This document shows positions 1 to 9,410 of a stretch of DNA of 64,000 bases, one piece after another. Made by a program: the position numbers and the translations under genes. This DNA is from Halomonas sp. NO4 (GTDB lineage Bacteria > Pseudomonadota > Gammaproteobacteria > Pseudomonadales > Halomonadaceae), in assembly GCF_010994375.1 (NCBI RefSeq), contig NZ_WHMA01000006.1, positions 1 through 64,000 on the forward strand. The letters are read 5' to 3'. The notes under the pieces are model-generated. The model was given only the letters and a program-made list of their open reading frames with translations. It was not told the DNA's origin and ran no database searches. Positions within the stretch are counted from its first letter, which is position 1. Each line of letters starts with the position of its first letter.

Positions 1-58
1 CCTCGGGGGTGGGTCAAAAGCGTTGGCCGGTACTGGGTCAATTTACTTGGCCATTAAC
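1..58. mobile_element. Possible terminal end of an IS21-family element
   Basis: The first 58 bases contain two consecutive similar blocks, each running TGGGTCAA...TTGGCC, about 26 bases apart. Repeated terminal blocks of this form are typical of the ends of IS21-family elements, where IstA binds. No istA or istB coding sequence lies inside the window, so this could be the inner edge of an element extending to the left or a leftover end. The assignment rests on remembered end sequences only. Confidence 0.4.
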
Positions 59-140
59 AACTTTGTCCTGCTACCGGTATCTGCGGTTCCCTTCCATGTT
101 CAGGCCCTATCGGCTGAGCGGGGCCAGCAAAGGGTGAAAG

Positions 141-212
141 GGCCAAAGGGTGGAAAGGTGAAAGGGCCAAAGGGTGGAAAGGTGGAAGGGCCAAAGGGTG
201 GAAAGGTGGAAG
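141..212. repeat. Three tandem copies of a 24-bp purine-rich repeat
   Basis: Units at 141-164, 165-188 and 189-212 are nearly identical (GGCCAAAGGGTGGAAAGGTG core), with a degenerate partial unit just upstream (126-140) and related GGTGAAAGGGTAAAGGG sequence at 274-290. Apart from the CC in each unit the strand is almost all purine. I see no credible gene in 59-508: the small reading frames here are low-complexity products of the repeat. The rest of this stretch shows nothing else I can identify. Confidence 0.8.
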
Positions 213-508
213 GGAAGGGGAGCTCAAGGGGAAGGGGCTTGCCCCGAAATGCGCGATGAGTTGCAAACCCCAAAGGTGAAAGGGTAAAGGGTCGCTTCCG
301 GGGGCACCGGTGCTGCTCGACCGTGTCACTGCCGCTTTTGCACACGGCTGCCGTGCAGAAAGAAAACTCCACCGCTGCAGAAAGAGCTGCTGCTGACCTA
401 CTGAATCTGCTGTTTCTTACGCCGCTTTAGGTGTCCCGCCTTCAGCAAGGTTTCACCGCAGTGCAGAATGAAGCACTGTCTGTATCTACCGACAAGGAGG
501 TCGCCGTC

Positions 509-1738
509 GTGGGCTTTCGCTTCCAGCGTCGCATTACCCTTGCTCCGGGCATCCGGCTCAATCTGAGCAAACGAGGCTTGGGGCTCTCGGTGGGCCCACG
601 AGGGGCCAGCCTCAGCGTGGGGCCGAGTGGCGTGCACGGCCATGCCGGTATTCCCGGCACAGGCTTGGCCTATCGGCAGAAGCTCAAAACCCGGAACCGC
701 CGCGTGTCTGGATCTAGCGGTGGCGCCGGGCGCTCCAGTCCCGCTGCCACCCTGGATGCACTGTTGACACAAGGCAAGACGTTGCCCGTGCAGCTCGAGG
801 TCGGCCCTCAGGGCGGCATCCGCTACTTCCATGGCGACGGCACGCCCATGAGCGAAGGCGAGGTGCGGGTGCTCCGGCGTCATGCCAGGCAGTCGCTGCG
901 CGAGCAACTGGAGCGCCACTGCCAACGCCTGAACGAGGATCTCTATCGACTGGGTCGGCTGCACGAGGAAACGCCCCATCCGGATATGAACGGCTACACC
1001 ACTCGTGATTTCGAGGAGCCCCCGCCACAGCCGCCCCAGCCTCAACAGCCGGCCTGGTGGCACCTGCTGTGGCCACCGGCCAAGCGCCGCCTGGAGGAGG
1101 AGAATCGCCGTCGCCAGGCAGCGTTCGACGAGGCCTACCGCGCCTGGGAGTGGTGCAAGGCCGAGCATGATGCGGCGGAGTTTGCTCGCCACCAACGCGA
1201 GAGCGATGGCGTGCGGCATGATCCCGATGCCATGGAGCAGACCCTGCGTGAGCGGCTGGAGGAGATCGACTGGCCCCGTGAAACGGCCATCGACTTCGAC
1301 CTCGGCAGCGACGTGAGTACCATTGCCGTGGATATCGACCTCCCTGGTGTGGACGAGATGCCGGACCGGTACTGGACCATGCCCGCCAAGCAGGTAAAGC
1401 TCACCTCGCGCAAGCTGAGTGACACCAGACAGAGTGAACTCTACCGTGACCACGTCCACGGTATCGCCTTCCGCGTGCTGGGCGCGGTCTTCGCTCGCCT
1501 GCCCGCCGTGCAGGAAGCGCGGATCTCCGGCTATCGCCAGATTACCGACCCCGCCACCGGAGGCGAGCGCGATCAGTACCTGTTCAGCGTGAAGGTCGCC
1601 CGCAAACAATGGGACAGAATCCACTTCGACCAGCTGGAGCAGGTCGACCCCGTGGCCGCGATGGAGGCCTTCACCCTACGCCGCGACATGACCAAGACCG
1701 GCATCTTCCGCGATATCGAGCCGTTCAAGCTGGTGTAG
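509..1738 (+). CDS. DUF4236 domain-containing protein
   Basis: The N-terminus ([20 protein letters not shown], then [16 protein letters not shown]) is the short DUF4236 motif found at the start of many uncharacterised bacterial proteins. I chose the GTG at 509 because AAGGAGG sits 8 bases upstream; the frame extends upstream to 431 without a comparable site. A proline-rich stretch and a charged helical region (roughly residues 190-260) separate it from a C-terminal conserved-looking domain of about 140 residues whose function I do not recognise. The gene ends 8 bases from the end of brxL, on the opposite strand, so it closes the BREX locus. Whether it belongs functionally to BREX cannot be told from the sequence. 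Confidence 0.7.
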   Translation: MGFRFQRRITLAPGIRLNLSKRGLGLSVGPRGASLSVGPSGVHGHAGIPGTGLAYRQKLKTRNRRVSGSSGGAGRSSPAATLDALLTQGKTLPVQLEVGPQGGIRYFHGDGTPMSEGEVRVLRRHARQSLREQLERHCQRLNEDLYRLGRLHEETPHPDMNGYTTRDFEEPPPQPPQPQQPAWWHLLWPPAKRRLEEENRRRQAAFDEAYRAWEWCKAEHDAAEFARHQRESDGVRHDPDAMEQTLRERLEEIDWPRETAIDFDLGSDVSTIAVDIDLPGVDEMPDRYWTMPAKQVKLTSRKLSDTRQSELYRDHVHGIAFRVLGAVFARLPAVQEARISGYRQITDPATGGERDQYLFSVKVARKQWDRIHFDQLEQVDPVAAMEAFTLRRDMTKTGIFRDIEPFKLV

Positions 1739-1746
1739 GTGCTGTG

Positions 1747-3807
1747 CTACTCACCCAGCGACTTCAGCAGCGCATCCCGGGCATCCAGGTAGAACTGGAT
1801 GTCCACCTTAGTGGCCATCTCGTCCGAGAGGTCGAATAGCAGCTTGCGGCAGGTGACGGGCATCAGGATGGCCGTGGCGCCCTTCTCCACGGCGATTTCT
1901 ACCAGAGTCACCGGGTTGTGGATCGGCTCGATGGAGCCGCCGAGGTTGATCTCACCGACCACGATCAGCCCGCCACGGACACTGCGCTTGAGCAGCGCCG
2001 AGCTCATGGCGATCAGCGCCGCCACGCCCAACTTGCTGCCGGCTTTGGCGGCATCGAAGGCGCGCAGCTGAATGGTGAACTCATGCTGACGCGGATCCTT
2101 GTCACCGACCAGCTGCATGGCGCGGGTGTAGAGGTTCTGCTCGGCGTAGCCGATGCTCTCGCGGAAGGCGGGGGGTACGGGCTTATTGAGGATCTTCACC
2201 CCGGTGCCGGGCCCCTCGTTGACCTCGATGCGGAACAGGCCGGGATGTTCCTCCTGGCCGTTGCTGGCCTGACCGCCGGGGCTGATGCTCCACACCTGAC
2301 CGGGTTCCAGCGGGTCGTTGCCGATGCTGTTGTCGCTCTGCAGCTCCGGGGTGGCAACGAACTTTTCCACACCATCCTCCCCCATGGTGTAGCTGAAGTG
2401 GGTGTTGCGGAACTCGGCGGCCCCGATGCGCTTCTGCTGCTCCTTGACCCGTCGGCGTGCTTCCATGGCGATATGAATCGCCCACTCCAGGTCCTCGTCG
2501 CTGGGTGATAGGTCATCACCAGGGTAGAGCAGCTTCAGCAGGCCGCTGGCGGTCTTGTTGACGGCGTTAGTGTCTCGCCCGGACAGGGCGCCACCGAAGA
2601 AGACGCGTCCTTGCCACTGCGAGACGCGGCTCTGGCTGCGCAACTGGCTCCAGCACTCCGAGAGGAAGTCGCTGACCAGGCCGAAGTGGTCGGTGAGCAG
2701 TTCCTTGCTAACCTTGGGCACGTCCCACCCGGGCAGGAAGGCGTGGATACGGTCCATGAAGGCGGTGTCGTGGCGCATCTCCTCCGGCAGCGGGCCGAAC
2801 AGGTGGCCGATGCGCTGCTGGTGCTCCACATCCACATCGAAGTTGCCCACCAGCACGATGGAGCCGTCGGCGCGGATGCTCTCCTTGCCGCGGGAGAACT
2901 CACCGCTCTCCATGTAGCCCTTCATGATGTTGACGCCGTCCTTGTTATCGAACGAGATACCGGACACCTCGTCGAAGCAGACCACGTCGTACTGACATAC
3001 CAGGCCGCGCTGGCCATTGGCGTTATTGACGAACATCTTGGCCACGGTGGCCTTGCCGCCGGAGATCAGGTGGGCATAGGGCGAGACCTGCTGGAAGAGG
3101 TGGCTCTTGCCGGTGCCGCGTGGACCGAGCTCGACGACGTTATAGTTGCGCTCCACGAAGGGCACCATGCGCAGCAGCATGGCGTCCTTCTGGCGTTCGG
3201 TGAGCCCCGCGGGCTCGATGCCGGTGGAGCGCAACAGGAAGGCCTTCCACTCCTCGGTAGTGAGGTGCTGGCGGGCTTGGGCCAGCTCGTCGAGCACGTC
3301 GCGCTTGGAGAGCTGGATCTCGCGCAGGGCGCGGATGCCGAAGGGGCGCCCGCCCTGCTCCTGGGCGATGCTGGCGTCGTATTCCAGGGTCAGTTCGGCG
3401 TAGAAACCGCCGGTCAGCATACGCTCGTGCTCACTGACCAGCTCGTCGGGAATCCGCACGTCGGTCAGGCGCAGGCTGGGCAGGCTGGCCATGTAAGTGT
3501 CGTTCTTGGTATCCAGGCGGGCCTGGATCAGGTCGATGATCTTGATCTCGCCCTTCTCGCGAGCGCGAGCCTTGAACAGCTCCTCTTCGCCGGCCTTGAT
3601 CGTGCGAGACTTGAGTTGCCGCTGCACCACCTCTAGGCCCTCCTCGATCTCATCCGGATCGGTGCTGGCACAGTAGCGGCCGAGCAGGAACTCCACCACG
3701 TAGGTGGGAACCGGAAACTGCCGGGCGAAGGTGCGCACCAGATCCTTGCGCACCAGATAGCCATCCAGCAGCTCAGCCGCCTTACGATCCAGTTCATCGA
3801 GTTCCAT
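1747..3807 (-). CDS. brxL: BREX type 1 protein BrxL (Lon-like AAA+ protein)
   Basis: This 686-residue protein is the usual length for BrxL. It has a Walker A motif GPRGTGKS (228-235), a Walker B-like VVCFDE (275-280), and a C-terminal Lon-protease-like fold ending in GEINLGGSIEPI and an ILMP strand. In Lon proteases the catalytic serine lies in GPSAG; here the aligned stretch reads GSKLG, so proteolysis should not be assumed. In known type 1 systems BrxL is an AAA+ DNA-binding factor needed for phage defence. It is the last gene of the operon, 28 bases after pglZ, with AGGGAGA upstream of its ATG. Confidence 0.93.
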   Translation of the reverse strand: MELDELDRKAAELLDGYLVRKDLVRTFARQFPVPTYVVEFLLGRYCASTDPDEIEEGLEVVQRQLKSRTIKAGEEELFKARAREKGEIKIIDLIQARLDTKNDTYMASLPSLRLTDVRIPDELVSEHERMLTGGFYAELTLEYDASIAQEQGGRPFGIRALREIQLSKRDVLDELAQARQHLTTEEWKAFLLRSTGIEPAGLTERQKDAMLLRMVPFVERNYNVVELGPRGTGKSHLFQQVSPYAHLISGGKATVAKMFVNNANGQRGLVCQYDVVCFDEVSGISFDNKDGVNIMKGYMESGEFSRGKESIRADGSIVLVGNFDVDVEHQQRIGHLFGPLPEEMRHDTAFMDRIHAFLPGWDVPKVSKELLTDHFGLVSDFLSECWSQLRSQSRVSQWQGRVFFGGALSGRDTNAVNKTASGLLKLLYPGDDLSPSDEDLEWAIHIAMEARRRVKEQQKRIGAAEFRNTHFSYTMGEDGVEKFVATPELQSDNSIGNDPLEPGQVWSISPGGQASNGQEEHPGLFRIEVNEGPGTGVKILNKPVPPAFRESIGYAEQNLYTRAMQLVGDKDPRQHEFTIQLRAFDAAKAGSKLGVAALIAMSSALLKRSVRGGLIVVGEINLGGSIEPIHNPVTLVEIAVEKGATAILMPVTCRKLLFDLSDEMATKVDIQFYLDARDALLKSLGE

Positions 3808-3835
3808 GACGTCTCCCTGTGTCTGTTATCAAGGG

Positions 3836-6169
3836 CTATGCAGTGCCGCCAATAATGGTGGAGCGCTGAGCAATGACTTTGCCGTTGTCATCCAGCACCA
3901 CGGCGTAGGCGGTTTCCCCTTCGAGGTCGTCATCCTCGACGACTACCGAGGCCTTGCCACCCGTCTTGAACGGCTTGGGCGAGAGCACCAGGCTGCTGGA
4001 CGGGTCACCGGCATGGCTACGAACATCCAGCGTCAGTCCGTCGCTGTCGCCTTCCACCACAAGGGTACAGCGCAGCCCTTTCCACACCAGGTCATCGATC
4101 AGCACCGAGGGCTTGGGGCCGGCGCTGCCGGTCACCACCAGTTCCGGCGTGACGCACTCCTGCAGGCTGAGTCCACCATGGGTGTAGGTCTCGCCCGCCT
4201 TGAAGCAGTGGATGCTCTCCGCCAGCGCGAAGTGTACCTGTTCGTTCCAGTACCAGGGGAAGCGGGCCGCGTCTGTGTGGGCTCCCGGCTTGAGCGCGGC
4301 ACAGCGCCCCCACTTGGTCTCCACCAGGCTGGCCGGCAGCTCGGTCTTGGGCAGCTCGCCCGGCAGCAGCAGCCAGCCGTGATCGGTGACCACACGCACC
4401 TGCGACCAGCCCTGGGCCAGCAATGCCTGGATACGCTCAGCGACTTCCCCCAGCATGTCATCGACGTGCTGAGCCAGCTTCCAGCCACGCTCATGGCCGG
4501 CGTGATCGATATCGCCGAACTCGCACCAGGCCGGCTTGGAGGTATCCAGGGTCTCCTTGTGCAGCTGCTCTACCTGGCGGCGCTCCAGCACCTGCCAGCC
4601 ATTCTCGCGCAGCAGCTTCTGGAACAGGTGGCGAGTGATGGGCGTGAACTGGTAGCCGTCAGGCTCCTCGTGGATGCCATCGCTGCCGAGGATCGGCGCC
4701 ACCGCGTACTTGCCGGTGCCGGTCACGCTGGGCAGCGCCGCCCAGGTGCTGTGCTCGGCGACTTCCAGGCCCTGGGCGACAAGGCGCTGAGTCAGGCGCT
4801 TGCCACAGTCCAAGCGCAGGCCATCCACGAACAGCACGCACTCACCGGGGCGGGCATTGGGCGATGCCTCGCCACGCTTCAGTCCATCCACGCCGGGCTG
4901 CCACACCCGCTGAAGATGGCGAGCGGCCTCATCGGCCCAGCGCAGATACACCGTGTGTGCCGCGGTGAAGATCGCCTCCTGCTCGCGCTGGCCGGTGACC
5001 TGGTCCAGTGCCCTGAGCAGGGCATCATCGGCCTTCCAGCCCTCGCTGAGGTACGCCTGGCGCATATCCTCGGCGTGCCCACCCGCCAGGCTGCGCCAAG
5101 TCATCCGACCCAGCTCGGCGAGGGGGGCCAGTGCCATGGCCAGCGGGCTTTCGCCCAGCTCCGCCCACACCCAATCGCGGCGCTGGCCGTGCTCGCCCTC
5201 CAGAGCTTCCAGCCGTTCCCTCGCCTCGTGAGCCGGCAACTGGCCGAGCGCACACAGGTCGTGATAGAGCCGCTCTTCCTCTTGGCGGTTGAGCTGTGGC
5301 CAGATCTCCATTTGCTCGGGTTCCGGGAAGAAATCCAGGGTAGGCGGCGTGAGCTGGCGAATCTGCTCGATCAGCTGCGGGTAGCGGCGGGGGGCCTCGG
5401 TGAAACGCGTCCATACCGTCTTCCAGTTGCCCTGGCGCTGAGTCAGCCGCTCCACGGCTTCCAGCGCACTCTGCCGCTCCGGGTGAAGGCCATAGCGGGA
5501 GTGGCAGACCTGGCAGAACGCCTGCCATTCGTGGAGGGGCCAGCTGGCCCTCATCGCCTCGGGCTGGTTGAGCCAGTCCAGCAGGTCGCGCACCGGGTCG
5601 CCGCCGGTGAGCAGGGTATTGAAGGTCTCGGCGTCCAGGTGGCGGCCCTGCAGGTCAGCGAGTGACTCCCTCAGCAGCCGGGGCAGGGCGGCCAGCAGCG
5701 CCTGGCGCGTGGCGGCGTCGCCGGCCACCTCCAGCCCTAGCCCACCTTGCTGGGAGGAGAGAAACGCCCGTGGTGTCCAGTCCTTGGCGTTGACCTGGGA
5801 CCAGAGCACCCCGCGGTACTGGAGCTCGGCGAGCGGCTTCAAGGCCTCGGGGCACTCGCTGACGGCGCGCAGATCCTGACGACCCACGCCGGGCAGGTAG
5901 AGGATCGGCGGTGTTTCTGAATCGACGTCGATACCGTCTACCGTGCCGGCAATGGCGCAGCGCAGCCAAATGGCCGGACCGCGGAGCTGCTCTGGGGCAT
6001 AGTCGCCCAGTACCAAGAGCTCAGGCAGCTCTGCCTGGATCTGTGCGATCACCGGCTCCCATAGCCGCTCGCGGTCTGGCCACAAGATGCAGGCCGGCGC
6101 CGCCTGCACGTCCGGGTTGTAGGCGGCGGCGCTGCGGATGCCTCTGATGAGCTGTTCCATGATAGCCAT
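3836..6169 (-). CDS. pglZ: BREX type 1 alkaline-phosphatase-fold protein PglZ
   Basis: This is a 777-residue PglZ-domain protein. Metal-binding motifs of the alkaline phosphatase superfamily are visible: VDGLRLDCG near residue 450 and VTDHGWLLLPG near 592. The sequence resembles the subgroup I remember as PglZ type B of BREX-1 more than the E. coli-like type A. The exact substrate of PglZ is not settled in the literature I know; it is essential for BREX methylation and defence. It lies 54 bases after the Hsp70-like gene and directly before brxL, with GAGGAG upstream of the ATG. Confidence 0.92.
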   Translation of the reverse strand: MAIMEQLIRGIRSAAAYNPDVQAAPACILWPDRERLWEPVIAQIQAELPELLVLGDYAPEQLRGPAIWLRCAIAGTVDGIDVDSETPPILYLPGVGRQDLRAVSECPEALKPLAELQYRGVLWSQVNAKDWTPRAFLSSQQGGLGLEVAGDAATRQALLAALPRLLRESLADLQGRHLDAETFNTLLTGGDPVRDLLDWLNQPEAMRASWPLHEWQAFCQVCHSRYGLHPERQSALEAVERLTQRQGNWKTVWTRFTEAPRRYPQLIEQIRQLTPPTLDFFPEPEQMEIWPQLNRQEEERLYHDLCALGQLPAHEARERLEALEGEHGQRRDWVWAELGESPLAMALAPLAELGRMTWRSLAGGHAEDMRQAYLSEGWKADDALLRALDQVTGQREQEAIFTAAHTVYLRWADEAARHLQRVWQPGVDGLKRGEASPNARPGECVLFVDGLRLDCGKRLTQRLVAQGLEVAEHSTWAALPSVTGTGKYAVAPILGSDGIHEEPDGYQFTPITRHLFQKLLRENGWQVLERRQVEQLHKETLDTSKPAWCEFGDIDHAGHERGWKLAQHVDDMLGEVAERIQALLAQGWSQVRVVTDHGWLLLPGELPKTELPASLVETKWGRCAALKPGAHTDAARFPWYWNEQVHFALAESIHCFKAGETYTHGGLSLQECVTPELVVTGSAGPKPSVLIDDLVWKGLRCTLVVEGDSDGLTLDVRSHAGDPSSSLVLSPKPFKTGGKASVVVEDDDLEGETAYAVVLDDNGKVIAQRSTIIGGTA

Positions 6170-6223
6170 GGGATGGCGTGTCTCCTCGCTGCGAATGCTT
6201 TAACCCCAGTAGCTTACCGGAAA

Positions 6224-8092
6224 TCAGTCCCTGACTCGGAAACTGCCAGGACCGCTTCGGCTCTGCTCGGAAAGGCAGCGGCACTTCGGATCACCGGCGC
6301 GTTTCCCGCAGTAGCTGCAGGGCGCATACCAGGCTCGTTCTTCGCGCTGTATCGGGCTCAGCTCTTCGACCCGGCTGAAGTGTCCGCCAGGCCTGCCCAT
6401 CTCCTTTCTGGTCAGGGCCTCACCGGGCACCAACGTGATGTCCTCATGCCTGGCCACGTTGGGTCGCAGCAGGATACTGCCTACCGGCTGATCGCTCTGG
6501 CTGCTGCGACCCTCAGGCTTTTTTTCAGATTTCTCGGCCTCAACCTTCTGGTTGTGCGGCTCGTTCAATGAATGGCCGGTAATGCCCTGCATGATATCCA
6601 GGCCGAATTCCAGCTCGTGAATGGGCCGGTAGTCGCTGTCTCCTTTGATGGCAGACTTCGCCGAGGCATGCAGGATCAGGTTATCGTCCACCTCCAGATG
6701 GAGCATGATCCGCTCGAACAGTTGCTGCATCGAGGGCTCGACCTTGACGTTCAGGCACGCCAGTGGCTGGCGAGAGTCGTTGGGCTGTACTTGGCGCCCG
6801 TGGCGGGTGGGGGAGTACAGGCTGATCTTGCCGACTCCGTCACGCGGATCGGTGCAGTAGAGGGTCAGTATCTCCGACTCGCTGACCTCGCCGGAAGTGG
6901 GCATCTCATAGCCAGCGCCAATTACCGGGTAGTACTGGTTGCGTGCCGCATGAACCTCGATGTTCTTGGCCAGGCGTAAGCGTGCGCGGTCATGGGCGAT
7001 CCATGCGGCCCCTTCCGAGATGATGGAGAAGCCGCGCTCGGAGATCTCGACCCGGGTGGCACCGAACATCTCATACAGGCCCGACTTGACCGCTGGCATG
7101 TTGACGATGCCGCCCGTTGCCAGGCACAGAGAGATATCCGAGGTGGTCAGGTCGGCAGATTCGATCAAGTTCTTGGCACGCTTCACTCCCTGGCGAACCT
7201 TCTGGCCGATGATCTCCTCCAGCTCGCTGCGGGTCAGCAGGATGTCTATATCCGGGTCCTTCACGTCGTTACGGAAGTATCCCGGGATGTAGATGGGCTC
7301 CTGCTCCCGCGAGGAGAGCTTGATCTTTGCCTCCTCGGCCCGGATTAGCAGGCGCAGCCTGGCATCCGGGTTGACGTCCGTCTCCTCGGAGCTGAGCCCT
7401 GCCGCTTCGACGGCGCGTTTCTCGACCTCATGACGGATGGCGTCATCCATCTTGTCCCCACCGAGCTCGTAGGTACCGTCGTTGCGGACCTGTATGAGCA
7501 TGCCATTCTGGACCTGACACAGTGTCAGGTCCAAAGTGCCGCCGCCCCAGTCGAATACCAGCAGGTATTGCCCTTCAAGGTGGCGGATCTCGTTTTCCGG
7601 GTCTTCCTTGGTGCGCAGGTAGCCGTAAAGTGCTGCCATAGGCTCATGGACGAACTGCTCGATAACCAGGCCGGCCTGGTGGAAGGCTTCGCGAAGCTCG
7701 CGGCGCTGCCTGCCGTCCATATCGACGGGAATCGTGACGACGGCCCGGCTGATACTCCGGTCATGCTTGTAGCGTGGGTCTTCCTCGGTGCTCGACACCA
7801 CATGCTTGACGACATCCGCGACCATGTCGCGGGGACGCCGCGGGATGCCATCGACGTCCACATGCTCCCGATCCAGCAGCATCTTGGGTGAGCGCACCAC
7901 GTTGCCGATGACGCCAATCTCGTGGGTCGTCAGGCGTTTCTTGGCCTCGCTGCCGCAGATGACGCTATCGCCCTCGTAGCAGACCACCGAGGGATAGGGC
8001 TCCTCCCCCTGGTCGAATACCACCGTCTGTCCACCGATGACCTGGCTGATCAGGCTGTTGGTGGTGCCGAAATCGAAGCCGAAGACCACCAT
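6224..8092 (-). CDS. Hsp70/DnaK-like ATPase, BREX-embedded
   Basis: The actin-like ATPase domain is complete: phosphate-1 motif FDFGTTNS (6-13), phosphate-2 motif FDWGGGTLD (180-188), ELGGDKMDD (209-217) and an adenosine-binding LATGGIVNMP. After about residue 390 the protein no longer looks like the DnaK substrate-binding domain. The extreme C-terminus carries a Cys cluster, CSYCGKRAGDPKCRC, likely to bind zinc. At 622 residues it is close to DnaK in size, but no dnaJ or grpE accompanies it. The ATG follows the stop of the coiled-coil gene after one base, with AAGGAGAG inside that gene, so the two are probably translationally coupled. A role as a dedicated chaperone or ATP-driven switch for the BREX complex is an inference. 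Confidence 0.85.
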   Translation of the reverse strand: MVVFGFDFGTTNSLISQVIGGQTVVFDQGEEPYPSVVCYEGDSVICGSEAKKRLTTHEIGVIGNVVRSPKMLLDREHVDVDGIPRRPRDMVADVVKHVVSSTEEDPRYKHDRSISRAVVTIPVDMDGRQRRELREAFHQAGLVIEQFVHEPMAALYGYLRTKEDPENEIRHLEGQYLLVFDWGGGTLDLTLCQVQNGMLIQVRNDGTYELGGDKMDDAIRHEVEKRAVEAAGLSSEETDVNPDARLRLLIRAEEAKIKLSSREQEPIYIPGYFRNDVKDPDIDILLTRSELEEIIGQKVRQGVKRAKNLIESADLTTSDISLCLATGGIVNMPAVKSGLYEMFGATRVEISERGFSIISEGAAWIAHDRARLRLAKNIEVHAARNQYYPVIGAGYEMPTSGEVSESEILTLYCTDPRDGVGKISLYSPTRHGRQVQPNDSRQPLACLNVKVEPSMQQLFERIMLHLEVDDNLILHASAKSAIKGDSDYRPIHELEFGLDIMQGITGHSLNEPHNQKVEAEKSEKKPEGRSSQSDQPVGSILLRPNVARHEDITLVPGEALTRKEMGRPGGHFSRVEELSPIQREERAWYAPCSYCGKRAGDPKCRCLSEQSRSGPGSFRVRD

Positions 8093-8093
8093 G

Positions 8094-9410
8094 TCACTCT
8101 CCTTCTGTCTCGCGCAGGATCTTCTTCAGATGCTCAAGCGTCTCGTCCACATAGTGCGAGACGATATGCAGCTTGGGCGGATCGCGCTGCAGGGCTGTCA
8201 GCGCCTCCTCCAGGCGGGGCACCTCGCTCTTCAGCGCCTTGGTTACCTGGGAGCGCAACCGGTACTTGTCATCCTCCAGGTGGACGCTGGTGGTCTGGGC
8301 GTTCTGTTTCTCCCGATGAATCGCCTGCTCAAGCTCTTCGACCCTGGCCAGCAGGGCGTCGTGCTCGTGGCACAGGGCAGTGTACTCCTGGCGAGCCTGA
8401 TCGCGCTCGGCGGTGAGACGCTTGACGTCTCGCCTCAGCCGCTCAAGTTCGCTGGCCTGGCTGGTCTTGGTGTTCTCGATCTGGCGCGACAGCCAGCCCA
8501 GCGGGGAGAAGTCGGCAGTGGCCTGGGTGTAGGCCGCCTTCAATAGCGCCTCCGTGGCCTGGGTCGGGTAGTGGGTGCTGGTGGTGAAAACGCCCTCCGC
8601 TCTCAGGAAGCGCAGCATCTCGTCTTCTCTGGCCCATCCCTGGTTGGCCTGCCAGATCAGGCTCAGGAACAGCAAGTTGCGCAGCTTGGCCAAGCGCTCC
8701 TTCTTCTCCTGGGCCGGGACCCCCTTGCTGGACGCCGCCTGCTCCGCTCGGCTGGCGTAGCGCCTGAAGAGTTCCTTGGAGGGTATGCGGTCATCGTCGC
8801 TAAGCGGGAGCCAGTCATCGACACGCTCCATGGCCAGGTCGAACCCCTCGCGACCAGCGTCGATGGCGAACTTCAGCAGCAGATCCTTGATGGTACGGTT
8901 GCTGTGGATCTCGAAGGCGGCGAAGGCCAGGTTGACGGTGCGGGCAAGCGAGGCGTCCTCGCGCTGGGCAAGGTCGAGAAGCTCCGAGCGCTGGACAGCC
9001 GAGAGCGTGCGTTCCTCCAGCTTCTTCAGGGCCGGCTCGGTGATCTTCTTCGCTGTGCCCGAGGAGGCATAGAATCGCTTGATGATATCGAAGACCCGCG
9101 TGACGGCCTTGCTGCCCTTGGGCCCTTTGCTGGATGGGCTGTCATTCTCCATGGCCCCTCCCTGGCCTGATGACGACGCCATTGGCATTGCAACCTGGTC
9201 GGTTTCTCTTGCACGATAGTGCCCACCGGGCCGCCTATCCCGGCTGGTCGCTGACGCCTGCTGCATTGCGGCCGGCGATGAGGGTTCGGCCTCCCGTTCG
9301 GTCTCGTCGTTGTCGGGCTGCTTGCCGCGAGACTCGCCTCGGGAGACGGAGCCGGTCGCCTTGTCGATGATCATTACGGCCTTTTTCTCGTCCTTCGGGG
9401 AGTCACTCAT
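8094..9410 (-). CDS. Coiled-coil protein of the BREX accessory module, unknown function
   Basis: I do not recognise the family. Residues 1-100 are low complexity and probably disordered (rich in Ser, Glu, Arg and Pro). Residues 100-310 are helical, and 311-370 form a clear heptad-rich coiled coil (ELERLRRDVKRL... to ARVEELEQAIHREK). A short helical tail of about 65 residues follows. The start overlaps the end of the zinc-finger gene by 8 bases (ATGAGTGA) and the stop is one base from the Hsp70-like start. A coiled coil encoded next to an orphan Hsp70 could be a partner or nucleotide-exchange factor, but no GrpE signature can be seen and this is speculation. Confidence 0.7.
   Translation of the reverse strand: MSDSPKDEKKAVMIIDKATGSVSRGESRGKQPDNDETEREAEPSSPAAMQQASATSRDRRPGGHYRARETDQVAMPMASSSGQGGAMENDSPSSKGPKGSKAVTRVFDIIKRFYASSGTAKKITEPALKKLEERTLSAVQRSELLDLAQREDASLARTVNLAFAAFEIHSNRTIKDLLLKFAIDAGREGFDLAMERVDDWLPLSDDDRIPSKELFRRYASRAEQAASSKGVPAQEKKERLAKLRNLLFLSLIWQANQGWAREDEMLRFLRAEGVFTTSTHYPTQATEALLKAAYTQATADFSPLGWLSRQIENTKTSQASELERLRRDVKRLTAERDQARQEYTALCHEHDALLARVEELEQAIHREKQNAQTTSVHLEDDKYRLRSQVTKALKSEVPRLEEALTALQRDPPKLHIVSHYVDETLEHLKKILRETEGE

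Noticed and set aside
141..212. CRISPR-like array
   Set aside because: The units are directly adjacent 24-mers with no spacers and no cas genes nearby.
2611..3636. Long plus-strand frames opposite brxL, pglZ, brxC, polA and speA
   Set aside because: They are antisense to well-supported genes, with compositions typical of high-GC shadow frames and no motifs.
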